Below, in pieces: positions 1 through 5,983 of a stretch of 8,377 nt of DNA. Made by a program: the position numbers and the translations under genes. The notes below the pieces were generated by a model. It was not told where the DNA came from. It did not search any database and saw only the letters and a list, made by a program, of their open reading frames with translations. Where the stretch lies: contig USDP01000065.1 of NCBI GenBank assembly GCA_900553545.1, positions 1 to 8,377 of the forward strand, given 5' to 3'. How positions within the stretch are numbered: the first letter of the stretch is position 1; every line of letters begins with the position of its first letter. This stretch comes from an uncultured Eubacteriales bacterium. Its GTDB lineage: Bacteria > Bacillota > Clostridia > Oscillospirales > Oscillospiraceae.

Positions 1-85
1 AGGGGCCGATGCCGAGCGCAGCTGTTCGCGACGAAGGAGCGTTACAGATGCGGCCTGCCCTTGCGGGTACTCATCGGCCCGAAGG
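1..85. repeat. Palindromic interspersed repeat with 9-bp ends, probably cut by the window edge
   Basis: The 9-bp inverted ends GGGCCGATG (3-11) and CATCGGCCC (72-80) enclose about 60 bases without an open frame that resembles a gene. The first 12 bases, AGGGGCCGATGC, recur exactly at 3099-3110 in front of the aldolase pseudogene, so this is a dispersed element rather than a chance palindrome. The copy at 3097 starts GTAGGGGC, so the true left end here may lie just outside the window. Similar GTAGGGGC-type elements are, from memory, common between genes in Oscillospiraceae. I see no transposase and infer a non-autonomous or REP-like repeat. Confidence 0.6.
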
Positions 86-136
86 CTCCCCTTGATTGCA
101 TCAAGGGGAGCTGTCATGGCACAGCCATGACTGAGG
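84..136. repeat. Double-hairpin palindromic repeat (CTCCCC...GGGGAG plus GTCATGGC...GCCATGAC)
   Basis: Two perfect hairpins stand in tandem. CTCCCCTTGA (86-95) pairs with TCAAGGGGAG (101-110) across a 5-base loop, and GTCATGGC (113-120) pairs with GCCATGAC (124-131) across ACA. The tail CTGAGGGGATT follows. The layout 'CTCCC..GGGAG-CTGTC..GAC-TGAGGG' matches a repeat family I recall as frequent in Faecalibacterium and Oscillospiraceae genomes; that family link is memory, the hairpins are seen directly. No T-run follows either hairpin, so a repeat fits better than an intrinsic terminator. Confidence 0.65.
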
Positions 137-179
137 GGATTAAGGCCCTCGATTTTCCACCGCGCCAAATATAGAACAC

Positions 180-202
180 GTAGGGGCGACCATTGGTCGC
201 CC
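180..202. repeat. Short palindrome GTAGGGGCGACCA-T-TGGTCGCCC
   Basis: GGGCGACCA (184-192) and TGGTCGCCC (194-202) are perfect 9-bp inverted arms around a single T, preceded by the same GTAGGGGC head as the element at 3097. It lies 11 bases past the ylmC stop and could fold in the mRNA of that operon. The minus-strand sequence after it (CCTACGTGTTCTATATTT) lacks a clean U-run, so I do not call it a terminator, although it may act as a weak one. Confidence 0.55.
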
Positions 203-213
203 ACCTTCGCCCT

Positions 214-492
214 TCAAAAAATCCCCCTTTTCTTCCTTGGCACGCGCCATTCCGGCGCCGGCCCATCAACCAGAATGATATCCTCCCCGATCCGCCGAAT
301 GCAGCACCACGGCACAACATAGTCGCTGTCACGTCCGAACAATCCCAAAAACCGGCACGGCCCCGGAATGACCACCGCCGTCACGCGCCCTGTCTCCAGC
401 TCGATGCAGCAGTCGCTGACATAGCCCAGCCGCGATCCCTCGCAGACATGGATGACCTCCTTGTTGCGGATCTCCGAAAACCGTTCCACCAT
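214..492 (-). CDS. ylmC: YlmC/YmxH family sporulation protein (PRC-barrel)
   Basis: This is a 92-residue protein of the YlmC/YmxH family, small PRC-barrel proteins of spore formers whose molecular role is poorly known. The N-terminus MVERFSEIRNKEVIHVCEG, followed by RLGYVSDCCIELETGRV and later DYVVPWCCIRRIGEDIILVD, follows the family pattern of strand-rich segments ending in 'I.RIG.D.ILV'. The frame is open upstream to a GTG at 525, but the ATG at 492 is preceded by AAAAAGGGGG at 8-base spacing and matches the usual family start, so I use it. The gene lies 45 bases downstream of sigG on the same strand, as in Bacillus, and is probably co-transcribed with it. It is rich in cysteine for its size (Cys-Cys at two places), and the basic tail RKKRGIF ends at a TGA. 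Confidence 0.88.
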   Translation of the reverse strand: MVERFSEIRNKEVIHVCEGSRLGYVSDCCIELETGRVTAVVIPGPCRFLGLFGRDSDYVVPWCCIRRIGEDIILVDGPAPEWRVPRKKRGIF

Positions 493-537
493 ACGCCGCG
501 CCCCCTTTTTGTTTACCCTATGCACGGCAGACCGGCT

Positions 538-1317
538 TTATGACACGCGGATCGCCTTCCGGATACTGGCCAAAGCCCCTTTCTCCAACCGCGAGACCTG
601 CGCCTGCGAAATGCCGAGACTCCCCGCCACCTCCATCTGCGTCCGCCCGTCGTAAAACCGCAGTGCCAAAATGCGCCGCTCGCGCTCGCTGAGATCCTGC
701 ATCGCCTGCCGCAGCGCAATGGATTCGAGCCACTGCTCGTCCGTGTTCTTCACATCCCGCACCTGATCCATCACCGTCAGCGGGTCGCCGCCGTCGGTAT
801 ATACCGGCTCGTAGAGCGAGACCGGCGTGCTCACCGCGTCCATCGCGCCGACCACGTCCTCCTCCGGCACGCCGAGCCGCTCGGCGATCTGCGCGAATGT
901 TGGCTCGCGCCCATTTTCCGCCGTCATCGCCTGCTTACACTGCAAAACGCGGTACGCGAGGTCCCGCACCGACCGGCTCACGCGGATCGGACTGTAATCC
1001 CGCAGATACCGCCGCAGCTCCCCCGCGATCATCGGCACGCCATAGGTTGAAAAGCGCACGTCCTTCGTCGTGTCAAAATTTGCGATCGCCTTCAGCAGCC
1101 CGATGCAGCCCACCTGAAACAGATCGTCCGGATTCTCTCCTCGGCCCAGAAACCGTTGAATCACCGACAGCACCAGCTTCAGATTTCCCTCCACCAACCG
1201 CTGCTTCGCCGCCTGATCGCCCTTCTGCGCCAGTTCGATCAGCCGCATCATCTCCTCGTTTGAAAGTGTTTGCAGCCGCGACGTGTTCACACCGCAGATC
1301 TCCACTTTTCCCAGCAT
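538..1317 (-). CDS. sigG: RNA polymerase sporulation sigma factor SigG (sigma-G)
   Basis: Sigma-G directs late forespore transcription (SASPs, germination and DNA-protection genes). The 259-residue product aligns by eye to Bacillus SigG over its whole length. It has the signature N-terminus KVEICGV, region 2 with DDLFQVGCIGLLKAIANFD and VRFSTYGVPMI, then GELRRYLRDYSPIRVSRS. Region 3 carries EPTFAQIAERLGVPEEDV, and the region 4 helix-turn-helix reads TQMEVAGSLGISQAQVSRLE. Two ATGs compete, at 1323 and 1317. GGAGG (1324-1328) directly abuts the first but sits 6 bases from the second, so I start at 1317. It ends with TAA at 538. The sigE/spoIIGA pair that precedes sigG in Bacillus is absent; gpr lies upstream instead. 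I could not identify a convincing sigma-F/sigma-G promoter in the gap by eye. Confidence 0.97.
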   Translation of the reverse strand: MLGKVEICGVNTSRLQTLSNEEMMRLIELAQKGDQAAKQRLVEGNLKLVLSVIQRFLGRGENPDDLFQVGCIGLLKAIANFDTTKDVRFSTYGVPMIAGELRRYLRDYSPIRVSRSVRDLAYRVLQCKQAMTAENGREPTFAQIAERLGVPEEDVVGAMDAVSTPVSLYEPVYTDGGDPLTVMDQVRDVKNTDEQWLESIALRQAMQDLSERERRILALRFYDGRTQMEVAGSLGISQAQVSRLEKGALASIRKAIRVS

Positions 1318-1504
1318 ACGCATCCTCCATGTTCAGGCCGCGCATCCCTCCGACGCATCTTGCGCCGCGTCCGCAGCCGTTTCGCGGACTTTTTTTCGAA
1401 TTTCTCCATGCCGGGTTGACCGTAATCTCTCTTTTTTGTCGACGTAATTTTCGCGCCGGAATGTTCTGTCACCCGCGATTTCCGCTGAAAATGTCCAAAG
1501 TGCC

Positions 1505-1585
1505 TCTGTGGACAACTCTGTGGAGACTGTGAAAAACTTGCGGCTCTCAACGAGAAATCCACATTTCCACACAGTTGTCCACAGA
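1505..1585. repeat. Imperfect inverted repeat of DnaA-box-like sites in the gpr-sigG gap
   Basis: Arms 1505-1524 and 1566-1585 are reverse complements at 19 of 20 positions, separated by 41 bases. Each arm holds a DnaA-box-like 9-mer: TTGTCCACA on plus at 1575-1583 and its complement TGTGGACAA at 1507-1515, each one base from TTATCCACA. Weaker two-mismatch sites lie at 1519-1527 (minus), 1555-1563 (AAATCCACA) and 1563-1571 (ATTTCCACA), spaced 8-12 bases. An AT-rich patch with CATAAT/ATTATG repeats follows at 1614-1653. The large loop argues against an intrinsic terminator. A DnaA-binding regulatory or titration site is inference. The rest of the 1318-1647 gap shows no gene I can support. Confidence 0.55.
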
Positions 1586-1647
1586 ACTTTTTCCCATGCT
1601 TTTGTTCCCGCGCTGCATAATAAAGTTTACATAATTGTTTTTGAACA

Positions 1648-2496
1648 TTATGCGAGAAAACATTCCGCCGTCTCCACGTCCAGTCCCTCATGCAGCGCCA
1701 GATCGATCCCGAGCCCGATCCAGCGGCCCAAAAGTTTGATTTTCGCGTCAATATCGCGCGGTGTCAGGATCATTCCTACCGGGATCGTTCCGTCTTTCAT
1801 CCGCCGCCCGCCGAGATCCATCACCGTCGGTACGCCGATGGCCAATACCGGGACGCCCAGGGTCGTCCGGTCGATGGCCGCCCGCGCGTTCCCCACGCCG
1901 GAGCCGGGCGTGATCCCGGCTGTGGACAGCTGCACCGCCGCGCACAGCCGCTCCGGCTCGCAGGATGCCACCGCGTCCACCGCGATCACCGCGTCCGGCT
2001 GGATCTTCCGCACCGCCGCCACCAGCAGCTCCGCGCTCTCCATCCCCGTCGTGCCGAGGACGCCGGGCGCAATGGCGCTCACCGTCGAAAACGGCGCGAA
2101 GACCTCCGGCATCGTCCGCTTCAAATGCCGCGTGACGATCAGGTTCCGCAGCGCCTCCGGCCCGACGGCGTCCGGCGTCACCGCCTCGTTGCCCAGCCCC
2201 GCCACCAGAACGTGCGCCCCAACGGGAAGCAGTGCGCGGATGTGCCGGGACAGCAGCGCAGACTGCGCGGCAAAGGCAGCGGGTTCGTGCGCGGGCATAC
2301 ATTCCAGCGTCACATATGTCCCACGCGGTTTTCCGAGCGCCCGTTCGCCCTCCTCGTCCAGAATTTCCACGCTCGTGATCTTCACGCCGCCCTCTGTTTC
2401 CTCCCGCGCGCGCACACCGGAGAGCTTCGTCTGCCGCTTCGCGCTGCGCCGCCAGAGGGCATGGTCCTCCATGGCCAGATCCGTCCTCAGATTCAA
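1648..2496 (-). CDS. gpr: GPR endopeptidase, spore germination protease
   Basis: GPR cleaves small acid-soluble spore proteins in the spore core at the onset of germination, freeing DNA and supplying amino acids. Family hallmarks in this 282-residue protein are RTDLAME near the N-terminus, GLGNEAVTPDAVGP (residues 101-113), VIAVDAVAS (170-178), TPGSGVGN (196-203) and GVPTVMDLG. Asp109 and Asp174 sit where I recall the proposed catalytic aspartates of Bacillus GPR. The start is a TTG at 2496 with GGAGGTG 7 bases upstream; an in-frame TGA lies only three codons before it, so no longer N-terminus is possible. Only MNLRTD precedes the expected RTD/LA processing point, against about 15 residues in Bacillus. 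It is also shorter than the roughly 370-residue Bacillus enzymes. Divergent from rpsT. Confidence 0.95.
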   Translation of the reverse strand: MNLRTDLAMEDHALWRRSAKRQTKLSGVRAREETEGGVKITSVEILDEEGERALGKPRGTYVTLECMPAHEPAAFAAQSALLSRHIRALLPVGAHVLVAGLGNEAVTPDAVGPEALRNLIVTRHLKRTMPEVFAPFSTVSAIAPGVLGTTGMESAELLVAAVRKIQPDAVIAVDAVASCEPERLCAAVQLSTAGITPGSGVGNARAAIDRTTLGVPVLAIGVPTVMDLGGRRMKDGTIPVGMILTPRDIDAKIKLLGRWIGLGIDLALHEGLDVETAECFLA

Positions 2497-2576
2497 AATT
2501 TCTCACCTCCGTCCTATTTTTCCCAGACCGCCTTGGCCTATGCGAAATTTTTTTGGAAAAAAACCGAAAATAGGGA

Positions 2577-2605
2577 TTGATTTTATCGTGCGGTGCGGCT
2601 ATAAT
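2577..2605 (+). promoter_or_regulatory. Vegetative (sigma-A type) promoter of rpsT
   Basis: TTGATT (2577-2582) and a perfect TATAAT (2600-2605) are separated by exactly 17 bases. Transcription should start near 2612, giving a leader of about 53 bases with a small hairpin GAAAC/GTTTC (2618-2622, 2630-2634). The strong ribosome binding site GGAGGAGGTG (2649-2658) ends 6 bases before the rpsT ATG. The strength of both signals fits a highly expressed ribosomal gene. Confidence 0.88.
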
Positions 2606-2664
2606 GTATTTCTGCATGAAACGGTAATTGTTTCGGTATTAACGCTATTGGAGGAGGTGTCGTC

Positions 2665-2928
2665 ATGCCCAACATTAAGTCTGCTAAGAAGAGAGTTCTG
2701 GTTTCCAAGGTCAACAACGAGCGTAACAAGATGGCCAAGTCCGCACTCAAGACCACGCTGAAAAAGTTCGAAGCTGCTGTTGCCGAAGGTAACAAAGAGC
2801 AGGCCGATAGCGCTTACACGGCTGCGGTGAAGTCCATCGATCAGGCTGTCAAAAAGGGTATTATTCACAAGAATAATGCAGCCCGCAAGAAGAGCAGCAT
2901 TGCCCTGAAGATGAACAAGCTGGCCTGA
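2665..2928 (+). CDS. rpsT: 30S ribosomal protein S20
   Basis: S20 is a primary 16S rRNA-binding protein of the small subunit. The 87-residue, lysine-rich product has the typical start MPNIKSAKKRV, a long helical middle (SALKTTLKKFEAAVAEGNKEQA) and the conserved IDQAVKKGIIHKNNAARKKS segment near the C-terminus. Its length is normal for the family. GGAGGAGGTG precedes the ATG at 6 bases. It uses more T-ending codons (GTT, GCT, TCT) than the neighbouring genes, as expected for a translationally selected gene. It is transcribed alone, divergent from gpr, between its own promoter and a hairpin terminator at 3029. The rpsT/gpr divergence also occurs in Bacillus subtilis, as I recall. Confidence 0.98.
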   Translation: MPNIKSAKKRVLVSKVNNERNKMAKSALKTTLKKFEAAVAEGNKEQADSAYTAAVKSIDQAVKKGIIHKNNAARKKSSIALKMNKLA

Positions 2929-2956
2929 TGTTTCCCGAATGATCCCCTCTGGCTCA

Positions 2957-3009
2957 GGCAGATGTCCTGAAAACCGGTTCCGGCCGGGGTCACGGATCGT
3001 ACATCTGCC
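2957..3009 (+). other. Possible structured RNA element in the rpsT 3' UTR
   Basis: GGCAGATGT (2957-2965) and ACATCTGCC (3001-3009) are perfect 9-bp complements closing a 35-base, G/C-rich interior with further CCGG self-complementarity (2974-2987). A competing small hairpin CAGG/CCTG (2955-2958, 2966-2969) is also possible. It lies between the rpsT stop and its terminator and would be in the transcript. I recognise no known RNA family; it may only be a decayed repeat or an mRNA-end stabiliser. Confidence 0.35.
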
Positions 3010-3028
3010 GGGTAAGACTGGTAACAGA

Positions 3029-3075
3029 ATAACGGGTATCCGTTTTAGGCCGGATACCCGTTATCTTTGTTTGCA
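3029..3075 (+). terminator. Intrinsic terminator of rpsT
   Basis: ATAACGGGTATCCG (3029-3042) and CGGATACCCGTTAT (3051-3064) form a perfect 14-bp stem with an 8-base loop, TTTTAGGC, followed by the T-rich CTTTGTTTG. The stem is long and GC-centred; the U-tract is interrupted but adequate. It isolates rpsT from the downstream region. Confidence 0.85.
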
Positions 3076-3096
3076 GAAGTTTTTCCGCCGCACTCC

Positions 3097-3138
3097 GTAG
3101 GGGCCGATGCGGCGGGGACGGACAATGCCTGCCCCTAC
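3097..3138. repeat. GTAGGGGC...GCCCCTAC palindromic repeat
   Basis: The 8-bp inverted ends GTAGGGGC (3097-3104) and GCCCCTAC (3131-3138) enclose 26 bases. It shares AGGGGCCGATGC with the element at position 1, so the two belong to one family, although the interiors differ. It sits between the rpsT terminator and the ribosome binding site of the aldolase remnant, outside any gene. I see no target-site duplication. Confidence 0.6.
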
Positions 3139-3166
3139 AAATCTATCGCAAAAGGAGTACCCGAAT

Positions 3167-3818
3167 ATGGAGCATTCCTTATCGTTTTCCTGTGACTATA
3201 TGGAGGGCGCGCATCCGTAGATCCTCCAGCGTCTCGTGGAAACAAATCTTGAAAAACGCCAGGATATGGCTCTGACCGCTATTGCGAAGCAGCGAAAGCG
3301 AAGATCCGCGAAGCCTGCAAGGCGCCGGATGCGGAGATCTTCTTTCTGGTCGGCGGCACGCAGACAAACGCCGCGGTGATCGACGCCATGCTGAAAAGCT
3401 ATCAGGGCGTGATCGCCGCAAGCACCGGGCGCATCAGCGTACACGAGGCCGGCGCAATCGATTTTGGCGGGCATAAAGTGCTGACCTTGCCGCACCATAA
3501 CGGAAAAATCAGCGCCAGTCAAATTAGAGCGCTTTTGGAGCAATATCAAAATGACGCGAACCACGACCATATGGTCATGCCCGGCATGGTCTACCTTTCG
3601 CATCCGACAGAATATGGAACGCTGTATTCACGGGAAGAATTGATAGAAATCAGGTCTTCTGTGTCATCGAGAACGCCGCGATGGAGCGGCTGGCAAAGCA
3701 GGTGGAATTCGGCTTCAGGGAAGCGTATGATGATACCCATACGATCATCCGCTTTTCCACAAGCTGGGCAAACAGGCCGGAGGACGCGGAGGCACTGTCG
3801 TACATCCGAACGAAGTAA
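3167..3818 (+). pseudogene. Degenerate threonine aldolase / beta-eliminating lyase family PLP enzyme
   Basis: Fragments in three frames together read as a low-specificity L-threonine aldolase-like protein. AAAGGAG and the ATG at 3167 lead into the family start FSCDYMEGAHP, where a TAG at 3218-3220 replaces a codon that is usually Glu. A one-base loss near 3258-3262 then moves the frame to GYGSDRYCEAAKAKIREACKAPDAEIFF, which continues through VGGTQTNAAV, VHEAGAIDFGGHKVLTLPHH and DHMVMPGMVYLSHPTEYGTLY to about 3650. There the sequence jumps to the C-terminal part, FCVIENAAMERLAKQVEFGF and SWANRPEDAEAL, ending with TAA at 3816. About 215 of roughly 340 residues remain. The missing block should contain the PLP-binding lysine, so no active enzyme is expected. 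Confidence 0.88.
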
Positions 3819-3862
3819 GTAATTTCCCTTTGGAAATCCCCAATCGATCCGCAGAAAGGAGC

Positions 3863-5917
3863 GTGGACATCATCGACTTATTTTCTCCCGTCACGGCGCT
3901 GAAGGGCGTCGGCCCGGCGCGCGCCAGACAGCTCGAAAAGCTCGGCATCTTCACGCTCTACGACCTCATTGCCTTCTTCCCGCGCGGCTATGAGGACCGG
4001 ACGAAGCGCGTCGCCATCGCCGCACTGGAGCCGGATGTGCCCGCCTGCTTCGAGGCCATGGTCATCTCCCAGCCCACGACGGCCTACATCCGCCGCGGCA
4101 TGGAGCTGACGCGCGTGCGCGTCGCGGATGAGACCGGGCAGCTGACGCTCTCGTGGTTCAACCAGTCCTACCGCAAAAATCAGCTTGTCTACGGCGAGAG
4201 CTACATTTTCTACGGTGCCGTCCGCGCCGACCATCCCGGCCAGATGGCGAATCCCAGCTTTGAATCCGCAGATTCCGCCGGACAGGTCACGGGCCGCCTT
4301 GTGCCCATCTACCCGCTCACCGCCGGGATCACCAGCCGCGTGCTGGCCGCCTGCATCGCGCAGGCGCTGGACGCCTGCCGGAGCGAATTGCCCGACATCC
4401 TGCCGGAGTCCGTCCGGCAGCAATATCACCTCTGCCCGGCCCCGATGGCCTACGAGATGATCCACCGGCCGCTGGACGCGGAGCTTTTGAATGAGGCGCG
4501 GCGTCGGCTGGTCTTTGAGGAATTTTTCGTCTTCTCGGCGGGCCTGGCCCTGCTGCGCAGCCGGCAGACGCGCGGCGAGGCCGAGCCCTGCCGGACAGAC
4601 TGCATGTCTCCGTTTGACGTGGCGCTCCCCTTCCGGCTCACTGGCGCGCAGCAGCACGCGATCGACGACATCCTGCACGATCTCGCCTCCGGCGTGCCGA
4701 TGAACCGACTTGTGCAGGGCGACGTCGGCAGCGGCAAGACGATGGTCGCCGCCGCTGCGGCCTTCTGCGTCATACAAAACGGCCATCAGGCCGCGTTCAT
4801 GGCCCCGACGGAGATCCTCGCGGAGCAGCACGCGGCGACGCTCTCGCGTCTGCTCGCGCCGCTCGGCGTTTCGATCGCGCTGCTCACCGGCTCGATGACC
4901 ACGGCGCAGCGCCGCCCGGTGCTCGCCGGACTGGCCGATGGGCGCATCCAGCTCATCGTCGGCACGCACGCGCTCTTCTCGGAAAAGACCGTTTTCCATG
5001 ATCTCGGCCTCGTCATCGCCGACGAGCAGCACCGCTTTGGCGTCGCGCAGCGCGCCCGGCTCGCAGCAAAGGGACATTCCCCGCACCTGCTCGTCATGTC
5101 GGCCACGCCCATTCCGCGCACGCTGGCGCTGCTCGCCTACGGCGACCTGAACGTCTCCGTGCTCGATGAGCTTCCGCCGGGACGCAGCCCGGTGGAGACA
5201 TTCCTTGTCGGCGAGTCGATGCGCCAGCGTATCCACGCCTTCACGCGCAAGCAGTGCGCGGCGGGCCATCAGGTTTATATTGTATGCCCCGCCGTCGAGG
5301 AGACCGACGACGACAGCCTGAAAAGCGCCGAGGCCTGGGCCGAGGCGCTGCGCACGACGGTCTTCCCCGATCTCCGCGTCGGGCTGCTGCATGGGAAGAT
5401 GAAGGGTACGGAGAAGGAAGCGGCTCTCGCCGCCTTTGCCCGCCACGAAACCGACATTCTCGTCTGCACGACCGTCGTCGAGGTCGGCGTCGACGTCCCG
5501 AACGCGACACTCATGGTCATTGAAAACGCCGACCGCTTCGGCCTCGCGCAGCTCCATCAGCTGCGGGGCCGCGTCGGGCGCGGGGATGCGCAGTCCTACT
5601 GCGTACTCTTCTCGTCGAACCGCAATCCCGAGACGCAGGCGCGGCTGAAAGCCCTCTGCGCCACGAACGACGGCTTCAAAATTGCAGAAACGGACCTGGC
5701 GCAGCGCGGACCGGGCGATTTCCTCGGAAACCGGCAGCACGGTCTGCCGCTGTTCAAAATGGCCAGCTTGCAGATGGATCTGCAAACGCTTCAGGACGCG
5801 CAGCGCGCCGCGGCGAACTGCATCACCTCTGCCGAGGCGCTGGACGCGCCGGAGTTCGCGCCGCTCCGCACCCGCATCGACGCGCTGTTCGCGCATCAGG
5901 ACATGGCCCTCAATTAA
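3863..5917 (+). CDS. recG: ATP-dependent DNA helicase RecG
   Basis: RecG remodels stalled replication forks and migrates branched DNA. From the GTG at 3863 the protein has 684 residues, close to E. coli RecG (693). The N-terminal part has LFSPVTALKGVGPARA and the wedge/OB region. Helicase motifs follow: Walker A GDVGSGKT (about 286-293), APTEILAEQH, DEQHRFG (387-393), SATPIPRT (413-420), then VVEVGVDVPNATLMVIENADRFGL and QLRGRVGRG (566-574). The RecG-specific tail has GDFLGNRQHG (618-627). The start is unclear. AAAGGAG (3855-3861) is only one base from the GTG, while an in-frame TTG at 3830 adds 11 residues but lacks a binding site. No ATG occurs for about 60 codons. It lies 44 bases after the pseudogene and directly before the ATPase gene. 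Confidence 0.96.
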   Translation: MDIIDLFSPVTALKGVGPARARQLEKLGIFTLYDLIAFFPRGYEDRTKRVAIAALEPDVPACFEAMVISQPTTAYIRRGMELTRVRVADETGQLTLSWFNQSYRKNQLVYGESYIFYGAVRADHPGQMANPSFESADSAGQVTGRLVPIYPLTAGITSRVLAACIAQALDACRSELPDILPESVRQQYHLCPAPMAYEMIHRPLDAELLNEARRRLVFEEFFVFSAGLALLRSRQTRGEAEPCRTDCMSPFDVALPFRLTGAQQHAIDDILHDLASGVPMNRLVQGDVGSGKTMVAAAAAFCVIQNGHQAAFMAPTEILAEQHAATLSRLLAPLGVSIALLTGSMTTAQRRPVLAGLADGRIQLIVGTHALFSEKTVFHDLGLVIADEQHRFGVAQRARLAAKGHSPHLLVMSATPIPRTLALLAYGDLNVSVLDELPPGRSPVETFLVGESMRQRIHAFTRKQCAAGHQVYIVCPAVEETDDDSLKSAEAWAEALRTTVFPDLRVGLLHGKMKGTEKEAALAAFARHETDILVCTTVVEVGVDVPNATLMVIENADRFGLAQLHQLRGRVGRGDAQSYCVLFSSNRNPETQARLKALCATNDGFKIAETDLAQRGPGDFLGNRQHGLPLFKMASLQMDLQTLQDAQRAAANCITSAEALDAPEFAPLRTRIDALFAHQDMALN

Positions 5918-5983
5918 ATGATGCACCAATTCCGCACAGCCGGCATATCCTATCGGTATCTTCTAAGAAATCGAGGGATGTGT

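Noticed and set aside
180..202. Intrinsic terminator for sigG-ylmC
   Set aside because: The 9-bp palindrome has only a one-base centre and no U-rich tail in the operon direction; its GTAGGGGC head matches a dispersed repeat.
1333..1572. A 79-codon minus-strand frame just upstream of sigG
   Set aside because: It runs through the DnaA-box-like palindrome, has no ribosome binding site that I can see, and its translation resembles nothing known.
1505..1585. Reading the large inverted repeat as a gpr terminator
   Set aside because: The loop would be 41 bases and no T-run follows the stem on the minus strand. The TCCACA repeats explain the structure better.
2515..2543. Sigma-F/G-like promoter for gpr on the minus strand (GCATA, 14 bases, GGGAAAAATA)
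   Set aside because: The boxes fit forespore-type consensus by memory, but transcription would start at about 2508, inside the GGAGGTG binding site (2504-2510). CATTATA on the minus strand at 2600-2606 is an alternative -10 but is just the complement of the rpsT TATAAT and lacks a good -35.
1508..2761. Plus-strand open frames of 417 and 296 codons across gpr
   Set aside because: Both lie opposite gpr and run through the gpr/rpsT promoter region. Compositions are low in information (Ser/Arg/Pro-rich), and gpr has clear family motifs and a ribosome binding site.
3097..3138. Insertion sequence end or attachment site
   Set aside because: There is no transposase or integrase in the window, no target duplication was found, and the element is only 42 bases long.
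3878..5929. Long open frame of 683 codons on the minus strand opposite recG
   Set aside because: It is an exact shadow of recG. The translation is Arg/Gly/Ala/Glu-rich with no family features, and such frames arise on the opposite strand of genes with GC-rich third positions.
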